Of a stretch of 64,000 nt of DNA, positions 1 through 10,489 are shown piece after piece. The DNA lies in contig CM069437.1 of NCBI GenBank assembly GCA_035610365.1, positions 52,352,093 through 52,416,092 of the forward strand. The letters run 5' to 3'. A model generated the notes under the pieces. The model was given only the letters and a program-made list of their open reading frames with translations. It was not told the origin of the DNA and did not search any database. Every line of letters begins with the position of its first letter. Positions within the stretch are counted from its first letter, which is position 1. Source of the DNA: Aquatica leii (lineage: Eukaryota > Arthropoda > Insecta > Coleoptera > Lampyridae). Made by a program: the position numbers and the translations under genes.

Positions 1-1200
1 AATGACAGAAAAAAACTAATTGGTATACAGATAATAATGTAGATGCTGCAATAGCCATATGCGAATAACCTAACAATAGAAAAAGTAATAAAGGGAGATG
101 GATTTGATGGAGTAAAAATGAAAAAAATGACAATATACAGTTGTTGCATATCATCTAACATTAAATTAAATGAATATAAAAAATGATTGGAAGAAATAAG
201 TAATAGAATTAAAACACAAGAAAGACGTATATCCTTATTGCCGGAGATTTTAATCCTGTCAAAAATGACAAGAGAGTTACTTGAAGACTTATCAGCTGAA
301 TTAAACTTACGCATACAAAACATCTGTAACAAACCTACGTTTAGAAGGGCTGAGAAAACCTCGCATATAAATCTCACACTGACAAACGATGAGTTGAGTG
401 GTTAAACACAAGTATGTTAGTGATGAAGAGACCACAATGGACACTTATATATCTATTATCAGATTCAGAACGAAAATGCTGAAAAAGAAAAAAACGAACA
501 CAAGATGGAATCTAAAATCATTAAAAGATCATTTCCTGAGTGAATTTGATAAAACAATAAAGAATTGTGGACCTGAATCTATGCATGCAACAAAGGAATG
601 AGAAAAAAAAGAACCAAGAGAAGGAAACTAGACATTGCTCTAGCTAAGAGTAAATGTGTAAAAAGCCAGGAGGAAAATGCGCAGAACAAGTGGACATACA
701 AATGTATACCAGGAAAATAGGTGAATATACAAAAAAAAAAGAAAAAAAAACAATTTTAAAAGTAAAAAATTCAGAATGGAATAAACTAACTGAAGAAGTC
801 CAAAGTGATATATGGGGAAATATATATAGCATAGCGGTTAAACGGTTAAAAGCAACTCCACCGCAGTGACAGCTATTGAAGGAATAAACAGTATTGCGAA
901 AACTTGATTCTCTTATTTTGAAAACTTCAATCGGAATATATATATCAAAATAATGGAGAAATTGTACCACAGAAGTCAGAAGACCCGCAAAGAAAATGAA
1001 AAACGGACGTGCATCAGGACCAGACGGTATCCCATCTGAAGTAGTGAACTGCATAACTCAAAATCGAGCAGACATTGTGACAAAGGCACTCACCAACATA
1101 TTGAGAAGTCGTCAGTATCCAAAAAGATGGAAAATAGCAAAAACTGGTACTTTTAAAGAAGCCAAAAAAGCACAACTGTGAAGATAGCTACAGATCACTG
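1..1200 (+). pseudogene. Non-LTR retrotransposon, 5' piece: endonuclease and start of RT (broken)
   Basis: Decayed LINE coding region in several frames. Near 130-240 an endonuclease-like stretch gives an IYSC-type strand, then AGDFNPVKND at about 240-269, the GDFN box of apurinic-type LINE endonucleases. Codons 187-405 continue with NICNKPTFRRAEKTSHINLT, matching the pTF...IDLTL part of R1/Jockey-like endonucleases. At 996-1181 the motif NGRASGPDGIPSEV is the first RT block. Frameshifts and stops separate the pieces, so it cannot be functional. The gypsy element at 1201 interrupts it, and the RT reading resumes after 5816. The clade (R1, LOA or Jockey) is not resolved. Confidence 0.75.
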
Positions 1201-1404
1201 TGTGGCGCCATCTACACCACTTATTATAAATTATATACCATGCGCAAGTCAAATAGACTTAGCGGAACTAGCAACAAGCTTTTTCCGCCACTCGCGCGTT
1301 GGCATCGAAGGTTATCGTAACGTACGTATGTAAGTGTCTGAGTCGTTATTAAACAAGTTATTAATTAGGTGTAAATCTATTAATTTGAACAACCGAACCC
1401 CATA
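1201..1404 (+). repeat. 5' LTR of gypsy element
   Basis: Begins TGTGGCGCCATCTACACC and ends AACCCCATA. It matches 5612-5815 base for base except at one site (GACTT here, GACGT in the 3' copy). Followed directly by a candidate primer-binding site, ATTGGTGACCCCGGTG, at 1405-1420; I do not assign the tRNA primer. Confidence 0.93.
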
Positions 1405-1469
1405 ATTGGTGACCCCGGTGAATTATTTTTACTATAAAATCGCGAATACACGTGTAAAAATAGCTTATA

Positions 1470-2352
1470 ATGGCAGAAGAAGCTGAAGTTGTTCAAGTTG
1501 CACCTACAACTCAAATCGCTGCTACAACGGTAACATTGCCTCCATTCTGGGGTAATAAAGTGGAACTATGGTTCGTAATGGCCGAAGCAAAATTCAATTT
1601 AGCTTCTCCAAAAATCACCCGCGAGGAAACTAAGTTTTACCACGTGATCTCAGTGCTGCCACCGGAAATTGCGGGCGAAGTTTCCGACATCATCACAGAA
1701 CCGCCAGGAGACAAGCCTTACACAAATTTAAAGAAGGCAATTATTGCCAGGACATCCCTCACAGAAACGCAAAAATTAAAACAACTTCTCGTTGGACAGG
1801 AATTAGGAGATCGTAAGCCGTCGCAATTATTAAGGCACATGAAGTCGCTAGTCAATACACAGGCAATAGACGAAAAAATTATCAAGGAGCTTTTCTTGCA
1901 ACAAATGCCTGTGAGTATACAGCCGATTTTAGTATCCCTCACCTTAGGACTAGAGCAACTAGCGGAAGTAGCTGACAAAATAATCGAAACCACGCCGTCC
2001 GCCATTGCTCCAGTAACGTTCCAGCCGGAAACGCATCCCACCACTGCTACCATCTCAACGCGTCCCAGAGCCTCTACCAACAACCACACCAAACGTAGCA
2101 CAAAATGGCGGCGAAACATTGGATGATTTGGTACGACAACTTATGAAAAGGATCGATGGTCTGGAAAAACAAATACGTAGACAAAGAAGTTCTAGCCGTC
2201 ATAGAAATTTCAGCAGAAGCAAAAGTAGAGAACGTTCTGTCACATCAGCTGACGGTTACTGTTGGTATCATGCGAAGTTTAGAGCACAATCTCGAAAATG
2301 CAGACAGCCATGTTCGTATGATCAAAAAAACTTGACACCAGCGCAGGGGTAA
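1470..2352 (+). pseudogene. gag: Gag of gypsy element, frameshifted near its C-terminus
   Basis: First frame 1470-2126 starts MAEEAEVVQV and shows the arthropod gypsy Gag pattern LPPFWGNKVELWF at residues 24-36, then KFYHVISVLPPEIAGEV and a PSQLLRHMKSL block. The reading then moves to another frame at 2119-2352, which carries an RS-rich stretch and the CCHC-like knuckle CWYHAKFRAQSRKCRQPC, the variant zinc knuckle seen in many insect gypsy elements. The eight-base overlap means a single frame change splits the nucleocapsid part from the rest. A natural programmed shift is possible at the Gag-Pol border but not expected inside Gag, so I call it a lesion. Confidence 0.85.
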
Positions 2353-2354
2353 CT

Positions 2355-2774
2355 GTAGCCTCTGCAAGCAACAATGCAAACCACAGGATTTTCATAAGTG
2401 ACCGAAAAACAAAAATCAGACTTTTAGTGGACACAGGTGCTGACTTAAGTGTACTTCCCGCACAATTTAAAACTAAACATTTTGGTAGTGTTGTTCCACG
2501 ATTTCAACTGCAATCCGCGAGTGGTGCACGAATTAAAACTTTTGGTGAAAAAACAATAACATTAGATTTAGGACTACGTAGAACGTTCTCTTGGACATTT
2601 GTTATAGCCGATGTAACAGATGCTATCTTAGGAGCAGATTTTCTAAAATATTATAAGTTAGTGGTAGATGTAGCAAACAAAAAACTTCTTGATGTACATA
2701 CTAACCTAAGTGTGGAGTGTCCAGTAAAACAAGCAAAACACGTAGGTATCCATGCATTAATCGAAACAAGCTAG
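2355..2774 (+). pseudogene. Retropepsin-like protease part of gypsy Pol, ends at in-frame stop
   Basis: The open reading contains LLVDTGADLSVLP at about 2421-2459, the DTGA active-site loop of retroviral-type aspartic proteases, and later AILGADFL, the usual ILGxDFL flap-side motif. The frame is shifted relative to the Gag knuckle frame, which is normal for a Gag-Pol border. It stops at TAG 2772-2774, but the same frame continues to read Pol sequence afterwards (VYQKLIQKYPDVI), so this is a nonsense mutation and not a natural end. Confidence 0.85.
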
Positions 2775-3579
2775 GTATACCAAAAACTTATTCAAAAATA
2801 CCCTGATGTTATCAGGCCCACAAGTAAGCTGCAGGAACCGAGCCACAATGTGTTACACCACATTGATACCAATCGACCCTCTGCATATAACAACCTCAGT
2901 ATACTTGCACCAGATAAGTATTGCATAGCAAGTCAAGAATTCGAAGCTATGCTAGATGCAAAAATAATACAGCCATCGTCTTCACAATGGGCAAGCCGAC
3001 TTCATTTAATTTCCAAAAATCTGGCTGTTGAAGAGCGTGTGGAGATTTTCGACAATTGAATGCAAAGACAGTTCCAGATCGATACCCGATCCCACACATT
3101 CAAGATTTCGCCCACAACCTAAGCGGAAAGAAAATTTTTACTTCTATCGATTTGGTAAAAGCGTATTACCAAATTCCAGTCAATTCCACTGACAGAGCGA
3201 AGACTGCTATTTGCACCCCCTTTGGACTATTTGAATTCTTGAGAACTCCATTTGGACTCAGGAATGCAGCGCAAACCTTCCAGCGGTTTATAGACCAAAT
3301 ACTGCAAGGGCTCAACCGTCTATGCATACTTAGACGATATTTTAATAGCATCCGAATCGCATGACGAGCACCTAATACATGTGAACCAAGTTCTCCAAAG
3401 ACTAAACCACCATGGTGTCGTGATCAATCCAACCAAATGAATTTTTTGGGGTTAGTTAGATAAATTTCCTAGGAGTCAAGATCTCACCTGAAGGTATCAA
3501 ACCACTTTGCGAAAAAGTCAATGCTAGAACGAAGTTAAATTTCCCAAAAACATCAAAAAAGTTACAGCGGTTCTTAGGT
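2775..3579 (+). pseudogene. Reverse transcriptase part of gypsy Pol, multiply broken
   Basis: Pieces of one RT in at least three frames. EFEAMLDAKIIQPSSSQWAS lies at 2940-3000; the frame then shifts near 3025 and [14 protein letters not shown] with [15 protein letters not shown] follows at 3065-3180. A second shift near 3315 puts the catalytic YLDDIL box at 3327-3344 in another frame. Stops TGA at 3438-3440 and TAG near 3457 interrupt the region before KISPEGI at about 3478. The metal-binding DD pair is preserved in the DNA, but no continuous protein can be made. Confidence 0.88.
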
Positions 3580-5490
3580 ATGGTCAATTATTATCGTAGA
3601 TTAGTACCCAAGGCAGCAGAAACGCAGATACCACTGAATGCCTTACTAAACGGATGCACAAGAAGGAATATACCGATTGAACCTACTGAGGAAGCAGTTA
3701 TAGCTTTCAACAAATGTAAAGACGATTTGGTCAACACAGCAACCCTTGCATATCCGAAAAGCAGCTGCAAATTAAGCATCGCCACAGATGCCTCAAGCCT
3801 AGCAATCGGAGGTGTAATCCAGCAAATCGAGAATGATTCACAACGACCAATCGCATTCTTCTCTCAAAAACTGACGCCAGCAGAACGAAACTATAGTACA
3901 TACGACAGAGAGCTGTTGGCGATCTATAAAACGATTATGCAGTTTCAACATCTACTAGAAGGAAGAGACTTTACCATCTACTGTGACCACAAGCCACTTG
4001 TGTTTGCCTTTCACAAAAAACCAGAGAAAGCTAGTCCAAGGCAGATTCGTCAACTGGACTTCATATCCCAATTTAGCACCGACATCCAGTATATTCCAGG
4101 CAAGGAGAATCTACCAGCTGATTCATTGTCACGAGTTGAAGCCATCGGTATTAGCCAATTTGATTCCAATTTGCTTTCATTGGCACAAGAAACAGACAGG
4201 GAGCTGGCAGAGCTGCAACGAGACAGCAAGTATACGTTCGTTAAATTGGAGATCCCTCTGTCAGACAGGAAACTCTGGTACGAAACAACATGTGGAAATC
4301 GTTTATATGTACCTAAAAAATACAGAACCAATGTTTTCGAGCTAATACACAACCTTGCACATCCAGGTGTAAAAAGTACTGTAAAACAGATAACTGACAA
4401 GTACTTCTGGCCTGGTATAAGGCGAGATGCAGCAAAAATGGTTAAGACCTGTATCAGCTGTCAAAAAACGAAAGTGCATAAGCATACAAGAGCACCTCTA
4501 GGTACATTCACTGATGTTGATGCTCGATTCTTGCACGTGCATATGGACATTGTCGGCCCACTGCCACAATCAGAAGGATTTCAGTACATTTTAACGATAA
4601 TAGACCGATTCTCTCGTTGGCCAGAAGCAATCCCAATCAAGGATATTACAGCTGAAACCTGTGCAAGAGCTTTTGTTGAAAATTGGATATCCCGGTTTGG
4701 GGTACCAGCCAAAGTAACCACAGACAGAGGAACTCAGTTTGAATCCGCCTTATTTACATCAATGAGAAATATACTCGGCATCCAAAGAGTACGAACGACA
4801 GCTTTTCACCCAATTTCTAATGGATTGGTAGAACGATTCCACAGGCGATTAAAAGCAGCCCTGAAAAGTCACGATGTTTCTTGGGTACAAGCACTACCAT
4901 TAGTATTACTCGGTATACGATGTGACCTGAAAGAAGATATTGGTTCAACGGCATCCCAATTGGTATATGGAACAACACTAAGACTTCCCTGTGACCTCAT
5001 TGAACAATCCGCTCAAGGTAGAAGCGCAACAGCAGGTACCAACTTTGCAGGTGAACTCGAAGCCCACATGCAAAAAATCCAATTCACACGAACTAGTAAT
5101 CATAGCAACCGGCAGGTATACGTCCCAAAAGACCTACATACTGCAAAATTTGTTTTTGTTCGCGCTGATGGAGTACAAGGAGCATTAAAAAATCCATATG
5201 ATGGACCATTTCCAGTTCTTAAAACTACCGACAAACATTTCACTGTGTCGATCAAAGGAAAACAACAGGAAATATCTATAGATCGCCTCAAGCGTGCATA
5301 TATAGAAACAAACAAAACCGAATGTCACGGACATAACAAAAGCGAAGTTAATACTAACATGGAACAACAAGAACTTCAAGCCGATAATCAGAGGCGTACA
5401 GAAAACAGTAGCGCCGCAGAGGAAAAGAAGACGAAATCGGGAAGAACCGTGCGATTTCCAAAAAATATCGCAGAATGGTACACGACGTGA
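3580..5490 (+). pseudogene. RNase H and integrase part of gypsy Pol (open, but cut off from RT)
   Basis: A continuous 636-codon frame. It starts in the RT thumb (NYYRRLVP), then RNase H-like motifs [15 protein letters not shown] at about residue 68 and [12 protein letters not shown], and PADSLSR at its end. The integrase follows: HHCC zinc finger [10 protein letters not shown]...CISCQKTK, then the DDE core with [19 protein letters not shown] and the glutamate in GLVERFHRR, and a C-terminal region ending [17 protein letters not shown]. The three catalytic acids are kept. The first ATG lies in the middle of Pol, so the frame is not an independent gene; it is the undamaged half of a broken polyprotein. 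Confidence 0.9.
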
Positions 5491-5611
5491 TAGTGTATTT
5501 CAAACCAAAGACTTTGTAAATTAGATGTTAGAATGTAAATATTTGTTTATACTTTTTATAAGTTGTACTATATACTTTTATCGTTCGCCTACTCACTAGA
5601 GAAGGGGGTAG

Positions 5612-5815
5612 TGTGGCGCCATCTACACCACTTATTATAAATTATATACCATGCGCAAGTCAAATAGACGTAGCGGAACTAGCAACAAGCTTTTTCCGCC
5701 ACTCGCGCGTTGGCATCGAAGGTTATCGTAACGTACGTATGTAAGTGTCTGAGTCGTTATTAAACAAGTTATTAATTAGGTGTAAATCTATTAATTTGAA
5801 CAACCGAACCCCATA
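5612..5815 (+). repeat. 3' LTR of gypsy element
   Basis: Same 204 bp as the 5' LTR with one difference. It is preceded by the purine run GAGAAGGGGG at 5599-5608, a good polypurine tract for plus-strand priming, and followed by the target duplicate ACTG at 5816-5819. Confidence 0.93.
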
Positions 5816-5819
5816 ACTG

Positions 5820-6130
5820 TGTCTATTAGACACCTTAGTAAAACTGTTAGAAAGAGGCATCTGCACAATCAATTCTCTTGTATGGAGCACAAATATGGGG
5901 CGAAGCTTACCGTCGAACTGAACTTGCTTGGTACAAGTTTGCCACAGGAGGGATATGTAAGTAAGGAAATGTTCGAGTAGATAAGATAGTCTTACAAAAC
6001 CAATAAGATGGGCTAAGCATTTGTGCGTTCTATGAGAGCACGTGGTTTCGCGAGGCACCTGGCTTACGGCTTATCCTCGCTTCTACGTTAATACCAAGTC
6101 GACAAGGAAAAGGATCTGCATATAGATGAG
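5820..6130 (+). pseudogene. Non-LTR retrotransposon, continuation after the gypsy insertion
   Basis: Directly after the gypsy target duplicate the sequence reads LLDTLVKLLERGI, the YRPISLL...KLLERLI block that normally follows the GPDGIP motif in LINE RTs. Around 5880-5930 it jumps to YGAQIWGEAYRRTELAWYKF, the C-terminal thumb motif (YGAPIWxxA), so the catalytic middle of RT is deleted. Further downstream the frame decays. Strand and clade agree with the 5' piece at 1-1200. Confidence 0.72.
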
Positions 6131-7018
6131 GATAAATAAAGCGCAGAGTATTAATCAAACAGCGACAGCTAAAACGAAAATCAAACGTGTTATTTAACTA
6201 AACATGTAATAAACTAAAATGACTAACTAAACATGCAATGTTATATAACGAAACTAAACTCATACTTTATGCCATCGCTGCTTGAAAAATAATAAACCTT
6301 AATTACCATGCATAGCAAAACTAAAGAAACGATTTCTAATAAAGGCTTTGGTCTCTCATCTTTGCAAAAAGTTTATATACATTTACATCAGGCACCAGTC
6401 TAAGGATGGCCTGAGGGGATTTGTGATAGGATTTGATCGCGACTAACAAGTCACGCTGAACGTCATCGAATTTGCGACAAGCGAGAATTCGATTTGCTGG
6501 GGTGTCAGGAACACTAATGCGTTTTTAATGACGAACGGGGACGTAAGACATTCTGACTCAGGTAAGGATACCCGGAATAAGTGATGTGTCCCACAGTCGT
6601 GGGCATTCCCCAAGATCAAGGACTTAGTGACGTTTTGCGACTGAAAAGAACGGAAAGCCGTAGAGCTTTGATCAAAGAAATTGCACGTGTCAGCCTTGCC
6701 AAGAACTTGGGTGCAGTAAATTTCTTGCAAAAAGAGATGTAGGGGAGGATGCTTGAATATGACATAAAGTTTCAGATCATAGATCTCTTTTATTGAAAAC
6801 ACTTGTACTAATAAGTTAAGGAGAACCAATTTTAATAGTTGCTGCTATAATTTTACACGCTGTAGCTCTATCAATTTCTAAATCAAGTTTTGCGTTTTTT
6901 AGCGAAACTTTCTGCTGAATTGTTTATTAAACAATTTAAACAAACAGCACATCTTAAAATTTTATGTAAAAAAATATTTGAAATTTAGAAATAAAAAATC
7001 AAAAGTTACCGATAAATA
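6131..7018. other. No gene seen
   Basis: AT-rich spacer apart from a less AT-rich patch at about 6420-6740 that has no coding similarity I recognise on either strand. It could be further 3' sequence of the LINE. No tRNA, terminal repeats or splice-bounded coding exon was found. Confidence 0.4.
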
Positions 7019-7960
7019 TTTATTTTTCAATAATGTTACCAATTTAATTTACAAAGTAAAAAAGCTGGAAAAACGTACAGTTTCCTGTACTATCACACAG
7101 TCACGATACATACTCATAATTCTACTTCTACTATTAAAACTGTGATATGATAAATTGACAAATCAGAACGATTTAATTAGTGATTACAATCAGGTGTTAT
7201 TACATATAATCAATTGGTACGGCTTATTTAATTTAAATCTAAATTCATATGCGTGTAGATCAGTAATTGTCCACAATTAAACTTTTTTTTGGTATTTTAT
7301 AACAAATTTTTTAGAACCCTAATAAACAAAATTAAATTCTAAAAAATAGCTCTAGTAATCGGCGAAAAATGAATTTGAAGATTAAATTATGTTAGTTTTT
7401 GAAGAGCTCTACGTCCAAAAAACCAAAAACCTACCAAAAGCGTGCATAAATAAAAAATATTCTTTACGATAATATAATAAACGAAATCCTGTGTGTAACC
7501 CCCCCTAACAATAAGTAATAAATTATAAGCATGTTCGCTATTAAATATTGCAGATCACAATTATAATGCTCGAAAGGCATTGTTAAGATATATTGTTGTG
7601 ATTTGTAACTCACAACATATTTAATTCAGTCCATCTTTAATGATATTAATCTTAACTATTTTATAAATATCACGATTTCTCTAAAAATATTATACATACT
7701 AACGATTTTTTTATAATCACATATATAAATCTATAGGGTATTAAAGTGATAAGTCTAATAAAGAAAGTGATGGCGATGTATAAATGGACTCAGTCTTTAA
7801 ATTACTTCTTACTTTAATTTTCTATTCGATATAAGATCGATACAACTTGTTCTTGCTTAGGACGTAAGCCGGACTGACTACGATTGTACCTCCTCTAGTT
7901 AAATTTCTGTAAAAACAAGAACTATTATAAACATTAATTAAATACTTTTATAAAATCGTC
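7019..7960 (-). other. Probable 3' UTR of the Scylla/Charybde-like gene
   Basis: The minus-strand coding region ends at 7961. The first minus-strand AATAAA downstream is at 7019-7024, giving a candidate 3' UTR of about 940 nt. It is strongly A+T rich with scattered ATTTA pentamers, as is common for short-lived stress transcripts. The poly(A) site is inferred only from the hexamer. Confidence 0.4.
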
Positions 7961-8322
7961 TTACTTAAGAAATTGTGGTAAAAACGAGTTCCATCCTCCT
8001 GATGCTTGTTTTAAAGTAAGATATAATTCAAAAGTGGAAGCAGTCATTGGATCACATTTAATAATACTCAGTCTCCTACAATCTTGTTGTCCCTCAAAGT
8101 TAAGATACAAGGTGCAGCCTCGTAATCCGCATGGTTCTGATTCTGCCATCGCAAGAATGTCGCGCGATATTCTTTGAAGTAAGCCGCATGGTAACAATAC
8201 TTCTCCACATGCTAAGTTCGTACGTTTTGCTGCTCGCAGCTCAGCTTCTAGTCGTTTGGATAATGCGTTGATGGCTAACTCGCAATTGTCATCAGATGTG
8301 CATTGAGACTCATAATCCAAAT
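7961..8322 (-). CDS. Scylla/Charybde (REDD1/DDIT4-like) protein, last coding exon
   Basis: This exon encodes the whole RTP801_C domain. Key stretches are EAELRAAKR, EVLLPCGLLQRISRDILAMA, the family signature SEPCGLRGC, DPMTASTFELYLTLKQ and the end GGWNSFLPQFLK followed by TAA at 7963-7961. The 5' boundary is a clear acceptor: minus strand TTCGTTTCAG ends at 8323 and coding starts at 8322. Two bases complete the split codon left by exon 1, giving LDYESQCTSDD downstream. Family members restrain TORC1 through the TSC complex in hypoxia or other stress; in Drosophila two paralogues, scylla and charybde, do this. I cannot tell which paralogue this is. Predicted protein is about 180 residues, shorter than the Drosophila proteins, mainly at the N-terminus. 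Confidence 0.9.
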
Positions 8323-9420
8323 CTGAAACGAATATATATTTTTATTGAATACTTTAATTACGAGTGTTGTTCAAAGAAACATGTTTATAAGCTATAAGAC
8401 AATTTTTGTTTAAAATATTCAAAAGAAATCTGCATTAACAGTTAGACATGAGTTGGTTAACCAATGTGTAAATACCCTGCTGATAAAACATTTTTAGCTG
8501 TTTTCGGAACGATCCTCTTACAGCAATTTCTATCTTTCAGTTGGAATGAAACCGCGGTCTTTAATGACTGTTTTAATAAACCAAAATTATGAAAAGCATA
8601 CGGTAATAAGACCTTCTATTTCATAGGCCCAAGTGTATTCTTGATGCATGCTGCACACCATCGTAATCGATAGATATAGCCGCAATTGTTTTTGCTACCG
8701 AAGATCAAGACCGACAGTTGTTGGTCTTTGGAGTTTAGATTCTTGTTCGTAATAATAACATCAAGACTCATCACTGACAATAATCATATAAAAAGGCATT
8801 GCTCGTTTACTGTCTCCCATTTTCATATGAAGAAACAACAAGTGCAAAGCCAGAATGCCACAGAGTGGATTCTCCTCTTTGTCAAAATTTTTTTGAACCA
8901 TTCAACCGCTGCCGCGTGAAAACAAGTGTATGTACCATATGCAGCTTTCATTCTCGTATAACTTTCAATTGACTTCAGCAGCACGCAGATTTTTTTTAAC
9001 ATGATTTACAATCATGGATGGTATTTTGTAAGATACACAACGCTTAGAGAATAAAGAACAGTCACTACCCGAATGAGATTAACAAAGTAATTAGTGAAAA
9101 CAAATGTTGTTTAAAGTAGAAGACGGTGAACGTGAAATCTGACGTATTAAAATTGGCGAAAACCTGTGATCATTAATTAATTCTTCTTCGGTTTACTCAA
9201 ATACTGGTTAATCACTTATATAAAGCAATTAACAATAGCACTGACTTCTCCCTTATTTAAAACGATAAAAAAATCCGCAAATAAAAAATGCTGATAGAAG
9301 AGTTGTGCAGAAATTAACTGAATCACTTATTTTAGAAACCCAACGTGTCTATAAATTTGGATTTTTTTAAATTAATCTGTTCATTAAAGATCGACGCATG
9401 TTTTAAAGAGAAACCCCACA

Positions 9421-10334
9421 TGTCCGACGCGGACTACACTTTCAGTGTGTCCACATGTCCCCGGATGACGTGAAAAAGTTCAAGACATTAAACGACGTTG
9501 CTAAACGTGTAACTGTGGCCGAGAAAATCGTCCACCAAAAAAGAGCTAAAAAAGGCTATAGTAAGATTAAAGCTTTTCAAGAATTATGCCATGGTAGACA
9601 TGTAAAGTCTTGTCCACCCTGCTACACCGGTTCAGGATACATTTTACCTGCACTACTAACTGTCAATGTTTTTAAGATCCACGACTTAAAAACTGGAAAA
9701 ACTGTTTTTTATGTCTACGATGAAGGTATGGCAGAAAAGGACCCAACAAAGTTTGCTCTTTCATTATGAATTTTATAAGAGAAATCTCGCCAGACATTGA
9801 ACATTTACATATTTTCTGACGGATGCTGTGGTCAGAATAAGAACCATTCGGTTGTTAGGATGTGTTTAGGTCCCCGCAGATCTCAGCAGAGACTTTGCAA
9901 TGGTGAAAGAGAAAATAAACAAAATGACAGGGTTTTTAAAGAAAAAACGTTTTCAGTGTACCTGCTAGATGAAGACAATTCACTTATCGAAGACTATAAA
10001 AACTGGTGGCCTGTCTACCAAAAAACAACTCTTTGTCAACGGCGTCCTACGGAAAGGGTGCAGCAAGAAAAATAAAATTTCATTTCAGTTTTCAAATTTT
10101 ATGCACTTTAACTACAACAAAGAAAATAAGGGTGTTGTGGTTGTCCATCAACTTATTGATGGCTTGATAGAACACGAATATAGGTTGGGAACATCTACCG
10201 TCGTCAAATCTTTTCCCACAGTAAATGCATATCCAAATATAACAGTTCCAATTAGTACCAAGAAGATAAGTATTAAACAGTTTAAGAGGTTGATGAATAA
10301 GGATGAAAAAATTAAAATTTTTATCGAAAAATAA
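9421..10334 (+). pseudogene. Insect repeat-family ORF with SDGCCGQNKN motif, broken into three frames
   Basis: Three successive frames read as one decayed protein. 9455-9769 gives SPDDVKKFKTLNDVAKRVTV, a CPPCYTGSG segment and VYDEGMAEKDP. 9797-10075 gives YIFSDGCCGQNKNHSVVRM, then QNDRVF and FSVYLLDEDN. 9969-10334 gives KNKISFQFSNFMHF and ENKGVVVVHQLIDGL. From memory this arrangement (DEG...SDGCxGQN(R/K)N...RDF-like...KISFQ) occurs in many dispersed uncharacterised insect proteins that behave as transposon ORFs, perhaps with a DDE-type nuclease. The class is not certain. It lies antisense within the host intron. Confidence 0.55.
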
Positions 10335-10489
10335 TTGAATGACCAACTGTAGGTGGCAAAGATAAAGTGCATGAATATTGACATGGTTTCTTATTGTTTT
10401 GTGTTGTATTTTCGATTATTTTCACGTAAAATAACAGGAACGCGGCACCGATAGAAAGGATCATGGCGATAGCCGTAGCTCTGTCTATT

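Larger units (their letters stand above)
1201..5815 (+). mobile_element. Ty3/gypsy LTR retrotransposon, full length, defective
   Basis: 4615-bp element with 204-bp LTRs, Gag, protease, RT, RNase H and integrase in Ty3/gypsy order. ACTG at 1197-1200 and 5816-5819 is a 4-bp target duplication, and removing the element rejoins the LINE reading. Gag and the first half of Pol carry several frameshifts and stops, while the RNase H-integrase part is one open frame of 636 codons. No envelope-like ORF is present. Confidence in class and borders is high; LTR start could shift by one base because the flank and LTR end share letters. Confidence 0.93.

Noticed and set aside
1718..2119. 133-codon minus-strand frame
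   Set aside because: Shadow of the Gag frame.
5723..6058. 111-codon minus-strand frame
   Set aside because: Antisense to the 3' LTR and the LINE remnant; no domain.
6443..6829. 128-codon minus-strand frame
   Set aside because: No recognisable motif, no splice sites, and the opposite strand is equally uninformative; left as spacer.
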